Shown here: piece after piece, positions 1-6,580 of the stretch
Layout: every line of letters starts with the position of its first letter
How positions within the stretch are numbered: position 1 is the stretch's first letter
Position numbers and translations under genes: made by a program
Notes under the pieces: model-generated
What the model was told of the DNA's origin: nothing
What the model saw: only the letters and a program-made list of their open reading frames with translations
Database searches by the model: none
From: Chondrilla cf. caribensis
Taxonomy: Eukaryota > Porifera > Demospongiae > Chondrillida > Chondrillidae
Assembly: GCA_964020155.1 (NCBI GenBank)
Contig: OZ026554.1
Location: 3,772,827 to 3,782,826 of the forward strand
Length of the DNA stretch: 10,000 bases
Direction of reading: 5' to 3'

Positions 1-231
1 ACACCTAGCAATGTGTATCCTCACCCACACCTAGCAATGTGTATCCTCACCCACACCTAGCAATGTGTATCCTCACCCACACCTAGCAATGTGTATCCTC
101 ACCCACACCTAGCAATGTGTATCCTCACCCACACCTAGCAATGTGTATCCTCACCCACACCTAGCAATGTGTATCCTCACCCACACCTAACAATGTGTAT
201 CCTCACCCACACCTAGCAATGTGTATCCTCA
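1..231. repeat. 26-bp minisatellite, about nine copies, open at the left edge
   Basis: Units start at 1, 27, 53, 79, 105, 131, 157, 183 and 209. Each begins ACACCTAGCAATGTGTATCC and ends TCACCC; the 183 unit has one G-to-A change, and the 209 unit is cut off after TCCTCA at 231. Otherwise the copies are identical. The array lies in the intron immediately upstream of the exon at 240 and supplies most of its acceptor's pyrimidine tract. It may extend left beyond the window. Confidence 0.97.
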
Positions 232-239
232 TTATCCAG

Positions 240-406
240 GTGATACACGTGTCTGTCTTGAGGCGCTGTGATGAGCAGGAGTTCCCATTTGTAGTTCTGG
301 AGTGCGAGCCATTCGAGAGGGTCCCCATTCTGGAGCTGGTCATAGGTGCAAGTATGGAGTTCACTGTGAATGCATATACCAGGATCGTCCTTGATACAGA
401 TTGGAA
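240..406 (+). CDS. Plus-strand gene exon: PAS-A/PAS-B linker and start of PAS-B
   Basis: The acceptor is CCAG at 236-239, reading TCCTCATTATCCAG; the donor GTGAGT at 407-412 is a close match to consensus. The exon enters in phase 0 and leaves with two bases of a Lys codon. It encodes 55 residues from VIHVS to DTDW. VIH followed by FVVLECEP matches the family pattern of VIHC..., then LVxICEP, before PAS-B. The stretch from SMEFTV onwards is the first PAS-B strand. No methionine upstream is credible, because the open frame upstream of 240 is minisatellite. Confidence 0.72.
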
Positions 407-1136
407 GTGAGTGTTACAGTACACATGCATCCATATATTAGTAGCATATACTGGAATGCCATACAGCGAATTTTCATTAATCCACCACAGTTACATCATG
501 CATATAATAATCTCCCATACATTGAAAACAATATATTAGGCACCTTGATGTAGCTGGGGTTTCTGGTTAGCTATGAAATGGAAATTACTTGAGAAGTTAG
601 TTCACGTCCCAAGATAGGTCTGTCTAAAATTTCAAGTATTATAATGTACAGTGATAAGACAGAAATAGATTAACCAAGGGTAGATTTAAAAATTCACTGT
701 AAATACGTACTTTAATACATATCTACTGGCACATACATACTGTGGGTACATAGGTAGATACATTCATATGCATGATGCATATACGTATGTATGATACATA
801 TTTCTTTTTAGTGAGACACTGAGTTAGTATGTATGTGTTTAGATTGAACGTTTGAATTCAAAATGCACAGATTTGAGTTACTGAGTGGATTCGGCAGAAA
901 ACAGTTTATTGGAACCAACATGATGCAGTACGTCTATCCCACCGATGTGGAGGTTTCGAGGGACATGCACATGCAAGTGGTACATTCAGGTAAGCTGTGG
1001 TGTACATGCTATACACAATCACATGTAACACACACATATACATACAAGCCTACACACATGCATGCATGCACGCACGCACGCACATACACACACACTCATA
1101 CACTACCCTATACACACACACACGCATGCACGCACG

Positions 1137-1223
<87 letters not shown>

Positions 1224-2181
1224 ATACACTACCCTACACACACAAACACACACACATGTACATACATATGCATATGCACACACACACGTACATATGCATA
1301 TGCACACACAAACAGACACACATGCACACCTACATACATTGACAGTATCACTGATGCCAATAATTCTTCTTCTTCAAGTGATCAACAAAGGAGTATACCA
1401 TCAGCTACCATATCGTGTGCTTTCAGGACACGGTGTATGGTACTGGAATACAATGGAAATAAGACCAAGTAAAGTAAGAAATGGCAAAGTAATTGAGATG
1501 AAATGTCGCATCATAATATTGAGGTCAGTTTGTACAAACATGCTGTATGTTGTATCATTGGTACTATGTGATTAGTTATGCTTGAATTATAACAGACCCT
1601 ATATCCCAGAAGAAGGAGTGTATTACTCAAGGAAATCCACTGCCCCATTGCCTCCAACACTAACACGGAAAGATATCACTTTACCCCCGCGATCAGCGTC
1701 CAATGTCTCAGTGGACTACAGCAGCTTGCACTCTCTGTCTGATCTACCCACCTCCAATCCACCCTCTGTGTGTTCATCGTCAGGGTGCAGTAGTGGTGAG
1801 GTGTCATGCAGTACTGAGCCTCTGAGTGACCTCAGTGTGGAGGATGTACTGGGACCACCAAATGACACTTTACCCTCGCGATCAGTGTCCAATGTCTCAG
1901 TGGACTACAGCAACTTGCACTCTCTGTCTGATCTACCCACCTCCAATCCACCCTCTGTGTGTTCATCGTCAGGGTGCAGTAGTGGTGAGGTGTCATGCAG
2001 TACAGAGCCTCTGAGTGACCTCAGTGTGGAGGATGTACTGGGACCACCAAATGACACTTCAAACGACTCCAGCTCACATTTCCAGCAGGTTCAACACGGC
2101 CAATTTCTTTCAAATCCTCCACCATCACTACCTTATGAGTCCAATGTAACAGGTGATATCATGGAATTACTCCTTCACTGA
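240..2181 (+). CDS. bHLH-PAS-type transcription factor, C-terminal half (four exons)
   Basis: Exon model 240-406, 871-989, 1379-1523 and 1596-2181 gives 338 residues plus a TGA stop; every junction has a GT donor, an AG acceptor and matching phase. The 5' part (bHLH, PAS-A) would lie left of the window. Residues 17-24 (FVVLECEP) resemble the segment joining PAS-A to PAS-B in HIF/SIM/AHR/ARNT proteins. Residues about 39-143 form PAS-B: a first strand with FTVNAYTRIV, a helix region ending SGFGRKQFIG, a YPTDVE segment matching the usual HPxD, and the late strand YRVLSGHGVWYW that corresponds to the family's KDGxWxWxQ region. Residues 145-338 are a Ser/Pro-rich tail, probably disordered and transactivating, with a tandem duplication. 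Family members act in the nucleus as DNA-binding dimers. Subfamily (ARNT/BMAL, CLOCK, AHR, SIM) is unresolved, and bHLH itself is not visible, so another PAS protein remains possible. Confidence 0.8.
407..870 (+). other. Intron of the plus-strand gene
   Basis: 464 bp from GTGAGT to CACAG, phase 2. It contains a possible decayed inverted-repeat element (464-699) and, at about 705-800, a run of tetranucleotide-like ACAT/ATGT sequence with GCATATACGTATGTATG. There is no other gene signal. Confidence 0.65.
464..699. mobile_element. Possible decayed copy of the Tigger/pogo-like inverted-repeat element
   Basis: The left end CAGCGAATTTTCATTAATCC and the bases after it differ at only about three of 25 positions from the ends of the elements at 3047 and 7573. 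The right end is ...AATTCACTG, and both ends are flanked by TA. The interior does not resemble the other copies and the length differs (236 against 175 bp). It may therefore be a relative, a rearranged copy, or one real end plus a chance match. Confidence 0.35.
871..989 (+). CDS. Plus-strand gene exon: central PAS-B helices
   Basis: The acceptor is CACAG at 866-870 and the donor GTAAG at 990-994. One incoming base completes the Lys codon left by the previous exon, and one outgoing base starts a Val codon. It encodes FELLSGFGRKQFIGT, then YVYPTDVE, then a helix ending VVHS. This is the PAS pattern of a glycine-aromatic turn, an (L/I)G turn and a (H/Y)PxD motif. An ATG occurs upstream of the acceptor at 863, but an in-frame stop at 845-847 and the phase match make the spliced reading much better. 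Confidence 0.75.
990..1378 (+). other. Microsatellite-filled intron of the plus-strand gene
   Basis: 389 bp from GTAAG to TTCAAG, phase 1. Most of it (about 1025-1335) is CA-rich repeat. Long His/Thr-rich open frames across it on both strands come from the repeat and are not genes. Confidence 0.7.
1141..1220. repeat. (CA)40 microsatellite with flanking duplicated block
   Basis: An uninterrupted CA dinucleotide run is flanked by CACGCACG blocks on the left. A block reading ACACTCATACACTACCCT occurs at about 1091-1110 and again at about 1218-1236, so repeat and flank have been copied together. A second motif, ACATATGCATATGCACACAC, is duplicated at about 1264-1310. Confidence 0.95.
1379..1523 (+). 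CDS. Plus-strand gene exon: C-terminal strands of PAS-B
   Basis: A strong pyrimidine tract (TTCTTCTTCTTCAAG) precedes 1379; the donor is GTCAGT at 1524-1529. The exon enters with two bases and leaves with two. It encodes INKGVYHQ, then YRVLSGHGVWYW, then a strand ending EMKCRIIIL. A second in-phase acceptor after 1390 would drop four residues. I prefer 1379 because the minus-strand paralogue has its intron at the equivalent residue and in the same phase. Confidence 0.78.
1596..2181 (+). CDS. Plus-strand gene last exon: Ser/Pro-rich tail with tandem duplication
   Basis: The acceptor is TTATAACAG ending at 1595; one base completes an Arg codon and 194 further residues follow to TGA at 2179-2181. 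Residues 145-172 (PYIPEEGVYY...) join PAS-B to two 63-residue repeats (about 173-235 and 236-298) rich in Ser and Pro. Each repeat ends in an acidic-hydrophobic patch, LSDLSVEDVLGPP. The final 40 residues end VTGDIMELLLH. The low-complexity, acidic-hydrophobic composition is what transactivation tails of this family look like; activity is inferred only. The intron before it is just 72 bp (1524-1595). Confidence 0.82.
1679..2056 (+). repeat. In-frame 189-bp tandem duplication inside the last exon
   Basis: Two adjacent 189-bp copies, 1679-1867 and 1868-2056, differ at four positions by hand count. Three differences change the residue (Pro/Ser, Ala/Val, Ser/Asn) and one is silent (Thr or Glu boundary codon, T/A). 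The unit is 63 codons, so the reading frame is kept. A short piece of the junction sequence (GACACTT) starts again at about 2053, after the second copy. Confidence 0.95.
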
Positions 2182-2790
2182 AAGAGCATAAATGTCTACT
2201 GTTTTTAAACCATCATACTAGACCACATTAACATAGTTTATTTGAACATTTTTTTCAGCATTTTCAACTGGATTATAGTAATTTTGAACTTTCTTCATCA
2301 CCAGTGATGACGAGGGATGTTCGTAAACTTGTATATAGACCTTGAATGACAAAGATAATGTACTACCACATTATTCATCGTTGTCCTACATATTATACAT
2401 CCGGTCCTATATATTATGAGTGATTTGATGTTTATATAAATCTACTCAATATAATCTGTCAGTATTGCAGTCAGTGTAAACAATATAAAACATATTATAC
2501 CAAATTAATGTGAAGTATTATAGGATATATATACTGTATAGCATATAATATTAGTATAAGAGAGCTCTGTTAGCTGGTTGAAGCACCCATGCCATATATG
2601 TATACTGCATGTGCTTACACCTCAGATGTTGTCCCTATAATGGTTCTTGTGGTTATATAGTGTGAGTGAATTCTAGTGTTTGAAATCTATTAAAAAATTA
2701 TTATAGGCAGTATGAATATATGCATGTGCCAACATTACACCATAGACATTCTACATAATACTGTATATACCTGGTAGGCCAACATCAATT
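2182..2790 (+). other. Presumed 3' UTR of the plus-strand gene and AT-rich spacer
   Basis: There is no open frame of note. An ATTAAA at 2689-2694 is the best polyadenylation-signal candidate I see, about 510 bases after the stop; no upstream AATAAA is evident. A small perfect hairpin, TCATCA-CCAG-TGATGA, lies near 2297-2312. The transcript end is inferred, not shown. Confidence 0.35.
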
Positions 2791-2975
2791 TTAATTTGCC
2801 AGTTGCAGGAGTGGTTCCACAGTTAGGTCTGGGAATTGCATCAGCCAGGGACTGGTGTAGACATCGTGAACCCCGGCACTCTCCAGCTCCCTAATCTTTA
2901 GAGCTCACTGTGCTTGCATGTCATACCATGCATCCAATACAGAAGCATTAGAGTACTTTCTCCGGACATGAAAGA
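2791..2975 (-). pseudogene. Exon-like fragment with an in-frame stop, product unknown
   Basis: Reading the minus strand, a fair acceptor (GTGTTACTATTCAG) ends at 2976. One frame then runs to TAA at 2793-2791 with a single TGA at 2907-2905. The upstream part reads FHVRRKYSNASVLDAWYDMQ; after the stop it reads ALKIRELESAGVHDVY, then a segment with PWLMQFPDLTVEPLLQLA. The GC content and CpGs (CCGG, CACG) exceed the surroundings, as expected of old coding sequence. The TGA lies in CACAGTGAGC, itself a good donor, so a real exon ending there is an alternative to decay. I do not recognise the family. Confidence 0.3.
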
Positions 2976-3046
2976 CTGAATAGTAACACCAGATGTAGTT
3001 AAACATACAGAACACAATTTTTACATTAATGTGATGAGTATTAATA

Positions 3047-3221
3047 CAGTGAATACTCATTAATCCGCCGCAATTTATTTTCAAAGAATATGGCAGATTA
3101 ACAAGCTTGGCAGACTAACTGGATATTCATTGGTACTTGTACATTATATTGGTACTGGGAAATTGTGATGGATCAAAAGGTTTGGCAGATAAAGCAGTGG
3201 TGGATTAACGAGAATTCACTG
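3047..3221. mobile_element. 175-bp non-autonomous Tigger/pogo-like inverted-repeat element (copy A)
   Basis: The ends are inverted repeats of about 23 bp: CAGTGAATACTCATTAATCC on the left, and the right end in reverse complement reads CAGTGAATTCTCGTTAATCC. Both sides are flanked by TA, the target duplicated by Tc1/mariner-pogo elements. A second copy of the same 175-bp length sits at 7573. The start CAGTG...CTCGTTAATCC resembles Tigger/pogo ends (CAGTGGAACCTCG...). There is no transposase inside, so it would need one in trans. Confidence 0.8.
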
Positions 3222-3594
3222 TATTATAGTGTGGACTTAAGTTAATTACAAATTGAATCAGGTACTCACTAAAAGCAACTGTCAGAGTGTGGAAAAACAG
3301 CATGGGAAAAGCAGCCACCCAAGACTGTGGCGGCTGATTTGTGGGAGTGGTTTCCTGTTACACTGACTATTATAGTAAATTGATTTGCTTGCACTACTGA
3401 TGATTATCCGGTTTGGCATAAAAATCTATTCTTAATACAACAATTGAGTTTGGCATAAAAAAACACTTTTTGATTAATTACCCTAAGGCTAGTGTACATA
3501 TATGGGAATGCATGGTTACAACATTACTGTTCCTTTATGCTGTTACATCATAATAGTCTGCATGTCTATGATATTTCCTCTGAACCTATGGTTT

Positions 3595-3738
3595 CTATCT
3601 GCACCCTTGCACGAGATCAATTTGGATTACATCACCCATGTTTCCTGTCTCTGTAGTTAGGGAGCCATACTCATCAACCATGCAAATGCATGTTTCAAAA
3701 ATAGCCACAATGATGTCATCCTGCATGGTGTTGGCTAG
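3595..3738 (-). CDS. Short unassigned open frame, minus strand
   Basis: From ATG at 3726 the minus strand reads 43 residues, MQDDIIVAIFETCICMVDEY then SLTTETGNMGDVIQID and a short tail, to TAG at 3597-3595. Codons upstream to 3738 are open, and an acceptor-like TATAAATAG precedes them. The residue mix is protein-like, but the length is small and no family is recognised. It may be an exon of the same unknown minus-strand locus as 2791-2975, or chance. Confidence 0.22.
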   Translation of the reverse strand, partial: LANTMQDDIIVAIFETCICMVDEYGSLTTETGNMGDVIQIDLVQGCR

Positions 3739-3851
3739 CTATTTATACACACTACTGCAATTGAAGACAGACATACACACAGACACACCACATGGAACAC
3801 ACAAATGCAGATACCATACCTTGTACAATGAATTGGTATAATATTATTAGA

Positions 3852-3958
3852 CTAAGTGAGGACAAAGCCCATAAACAGCCAGATACAGGAAGCCCCTCCA
3901 GGTACAGACGCCTCACTATGGCTTTGGTACATCACCCACTCTTTCCATATGGCAACTC
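3852..3958 (-). CDS. Exon-like open frame after a good acceptor, minus strand
   Basis: The minus strand has a strong acceptor, TACTACTACTTCTAG, ending at 3959. The following open frame reads VAIWKEWVMYQSHSEASVPG, then more hydrophobic residues, to TAG at 3854-3852. No clear donor or family is seen. It is listed only as a candidate exon of the unknown minus-strand locus between the two PAS genes. Confidence 0.18.
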
Positions 3959-5458
3959 CTAGAAGTAGTAGTACATCATGTTATCTGACTGTCTATAGCA
4001 GATGTAGCATACGTACCTGCCAGATAATGTTAACTGTGACATTTGATAGGCTGTTTTAAAGTGCATCACTTGGTATGTGCTATGATATATGAAGGAGTTG
4101 CTTAATATGGTACAGACAAGCATAGCTGACAAATAATTGGGAAAAATGGGAATGGGAAAGTGGGAAATAAGAAATTGGAAATTAGGATGAGTGAGACATA
4201 TAAAGGTACACACATACTGTACACAGTGATATATTGTTTCTACGATAGTATATAACAGTACGTATTGTTATTGTTAGCTATAGAGACCGGAATACATAGA
4301 AATGACTGGCAGCTGTAGATGTTGGACCTTGTGTCCATACCCTTCAAACATGCCTGAGACAAGAAATGTCCTTAGTGAGGCCACTCAAATTAGACGGTCT
4401 GGGTACAAGATTAGACCCCCACTTATCTTTGACTGTGGCATGCACATTCCTCGTACATAACAAGGCACTGCTGTACACATTAGCATGGATGGCATGTGTA
4501 GCATACATAATATGTCCGAAAACATATCTAGGAGCAGCTGTGGCAGCCAAAGGTTGAACTCCATATGTCCTGTCTGAAGCCATGAATTCAATTTTCTCAC
4601 AGTGGGATGAACTAAAACTGTAATGATGATGCCATATACATACGTAATATGCATAATTACAAAACGAAACATTGTAATCATTTGGTTGATCCAAAATATA
4701 TGTGGATCATGATATCAGATATGTGGTAAGGATATACAGCATATCACTCTATAAAATTTAATGTGATATATACGTGTGCCCACATCTGTACAGTACATAT
4801 GCAGCATACTGTATCAGATGGAATAATCAATGCACATACATACAGTATATCATAAATTGATATACTGTACGTACACAGTTCAACATATCCTTTGGAGTGT
4901 CTATCTATGGGACTTTACACTGCTGACAGACAATTTGAACACAATTTGAACATCATACAGTGGTGATAATCAGTAACATGTACTGTGGGTGCATGTGCCT
5001 AGGAGAGAAGCTGTAGAAGCAGTAAAGGTCAGATAGGAGATGCTGTTGTGGCTTCAGGTGCCAAGCGCTATAACCCACATACACGCAATAGGCCTTCTCA
5101 GCACTACACACATTGTACGCCACTTGGGGCACCTATACATACGAAGGTGATTGTTACGTATATAGGATACAGGCCATACACATCATTTGTGGGTACAATA
5201 CAAATACCCTACACAACATATGTACATGCAACACATATTTTATATATTGTACAATACATACCATATATACTCATTCCAATTTTTGCATACAGGACTGTAA
5301 TTTCATGATTTTGTGAATGATTCAGATTTATGAACATTTAATATGCACATACATTCTCCTTCAACTAGCTGATTCAAGGTATTTACAAATTGTAATCTAG
5401 TTAATGTTTCACAAAACATGCATCCATTGGAAGTTCCTACTGAATACAGTACACAGAT
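3959..5458. other. Spacer with no supported gene
   Basis: AT-rich, with scattered GTAC/CATATG-rich short repeats. On the minus strand, 4694-4344 holds two overlapping open frames (116 and 98 codons) in different registers. Neither shows a motif I recognise, and the plus-strand text GGTCTGGGTACAAGATTAGA near 4396-4415 looks like repetitive-element sequence. A GATCC/GGATC inverted repeat lies at about 4689-4709. Confidence 0.5.
4834..4876. repeat. Inverted repeat able to form a hairpin
   Basis: The arms TACAGTATATCA (4841-4852) and TGATATACTGTA (4858-4869) are perfect complements around a 5-base loop. The stem continues outwards for about seven more positions with G-U pairs tolerated. It lies in the gene-free spacer, and AT-rich palindromes arise easily in this sequence. 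Confidence 0.7.
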
Positions 5459-5530
5459 CACATATGTACATACATACAGCAAATACGTATGTACCTACAG
5501 CACATATGTACGTACATACAGCATAAACGT
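5459..5530. repeat. 21-bp tandem repeat, about 3.4 copies
   Basis: Units start at 5459, 5480, 5501 and 5522 (partial). Each follows CAcATAtGTAcaTACaTACAG with a few changes. The array ends where the CpG-rich stretch begins. Confidence 0.85.
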
Positions 5531-5763
5531 ACGTTTTACGAGTTTTAGAAGTACTTGACGAAATTTTAGAAGAAACGAGCCACCACAGACCTCTGCTGTT
5601 CTACCTACAGTCGGATGTCTGCATCCAAGCAAAGTTAACGGGAGAAGGCGCTTGTTTTCTAGAAGAATCGGAGAAGAAAGAGCTAATTTGCCGACCTGCC
5701 CTCAAAAGAGAACTTCGCAGTTTCGAAGAAGTCATTTTTACCAAAAAACACAGCGAAGAATAA
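5527..5763 (+). CDS. Alternative plus-strand open frame across the CpG-rich stretch
   Basis: There are 78 sense codons without a stop, between TAA at 5524 and TAA at 5761, and no ATG. A very good acceptor, CTCTGCTGTTCTACCTACAG, ends at 5610; from there the frame reads SDVCIQAKLTGEGACFLEES, then a Glu/Lys-rich stretch ending FTKKHSEE. It could be a last exon, but it may equally be the antisense shadow of the Ser-rich minus-strand frame. Only one of the two can be right. Confidence 0.25.
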   Translation, partial: TYVLRVLEVLDEILEETSHHRPLLFYLQSDVCIQAKLTGEGACFLEESEKKELICRPALKRELRSFEEVIFTKKHSEE

Positions 5764-5831
5764 TGGACAGTGCCGAAGAACTTTAGCGAGTAGATTGCTG
5801 CGTGTTTTGCTGTACTGTGTTGCGTTGCCAT
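5605..5831 (-). CDS. Candidate first exon in a CpG-rich stretch, minus strand
   Basis: ATG at 5831-5829 sits in GTCATGG (G at -3 and G at +4, a strong start context). The frame is open for 75 codons to a possible donor GTAGAA at 5604-5599, leaving phase 2; unspliced, it stops at 5601. The product is Ser-rich, with KMTSSKLRSSLLRAGRQISS and SRKQAPSPVNFAW in its second half. CpGs are far commoner here than elsewhere in the window, which in a methylated genome suggests a promoter or first exon. No domain is recognised and no downstream exon could be joined with confidence. The opposite strand is also open (5527-5763), so direction is uncertain. Confidence 0.3.
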
Positions 5832-6107
5832 GACAATAATGAAGTGTTAATTAATCAATGACCCCAGCTGTATGTCTACAGGATATAGACACACAGCGGT
5901 GCCTTTGATCTCACCTCGCACTGGGATACAAGTATGTACGTATGTACGTACGTATATAATATTGCCCCATACATGTAATCATGCAAGTCACGCTGATTGT
6001 CACCACGGTAGATTTGAACAAATGCTGTAAGAATGACACAAACCATGTCACAAAATTCTTATTAATAATTGAGAATAAAGTGACTTACATGTGATGTGAT
6101 AGAAATG
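5832..6107 (-). other. Presumed 3' UTR of the minus-strand PAS gene
   Basis: Directly downstream of the TAA at 6110-6108. No canonical AATAAA is seen on the minus strand; a variant ATTAATAAGAA occurs near 6056-6066. A GTATGTACGTATGTACGTAC microsatellite-like run lies at about 5934-5957. Confidence 0.35.
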
Positions 6108-6580
6108 TTAAAAGTTTGCTAAAATGTCTTCAATGGGATCTGTAACCTTTTCATTGTGTGAATGATAGCTGCTGGAGTTGGTTGAAAGAGAATCCTGACA
6201 AGACAGTGTTGGTGACCAGTTGAGGTCCCAGCTTGGAGACCAATCTGTTGATGTTGGGAACAAGGCTTCAGTGTTTGTTTCCGGGACTTCTTGATGGTTG
6301 GTGGAGTCCAATGCTCGATAACGAGGACGCAAAGAGTCGGAATCCATCGAAATACAGGTAGTACACAGAGAATCTGTACTGCTAGCACTGGGCCGCTGAT
6401 AAGGGTGTATGCCACCATCAACTCCAAGGGATTTATAACATGGCTGGCAGTCTTCCTCCAGCTTGGTCTGTTGTAGGACCAGCTTGGCCAACTTCACTAC
6501 ATCATCCATGGTGTGTTCTTGTTTGGTGATGGTGCTGTGTTGTGTGGGAAATTCCTGAGGAGATTGTGGAGGTGGGGCTT
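6108..6580 (-). CDS. Minus-strand gene last exon: acidic Ser/Trp-rich tail
   Basis: The acceptor CAGACCTGCAG ends at 6581. Two bases complete Glu, then 156 codons run to TAA at 6110-6108. Features in order: Pro-rich start (APPPQSPQEFPT), helix-like MDDVVKLAKLVLQQTK, a Ser/Asp stretch (SMDSDSLRPRY), TDWSPSWDLNWSP with three Trp, and a terminal DPIEDILANF. Acidic residues mixed with bulky hydrophobics are typical of transactivation segments. An AG five codons further upstream is out of phase with the preceding exon. Confidence 0.75.

Noticed and set aside
1..231. Possible CRISPR array
   Set aside because: The units are contiguous identical 26-mers with no spacers, in an animal intron; it is a minisatellite.
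203..430. 75-codon minus-strand frame
   Set aside because: Antisense shadow of the plus-strand PAS-B linker exon.
863..1575. Long His/Thr-rich open frames on the plus strand (and Val/Cys-rich on the minus strand)
   Set aside because: They are translations of the CA microsatellite in an intron. Only 871-989 and 1379-1523 within them are exonic.
4344..4694. 116- and 98-codon overlapping minus-strand frames
   Set aside because: Two registers look equally plausible, no motif is visible, splice phase to neighbours cannot be fixed, and part of the sequence looks like repetitive element.
5794..5804. TGCGTG as a dioxin/hypoxia response element for bHLH-PAS factors; CACGTG E-boxes at about 247 and 9347
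   Set aside because: Motifs this short occur by chance, and the two CACGT(G) sites lie in coding exons.
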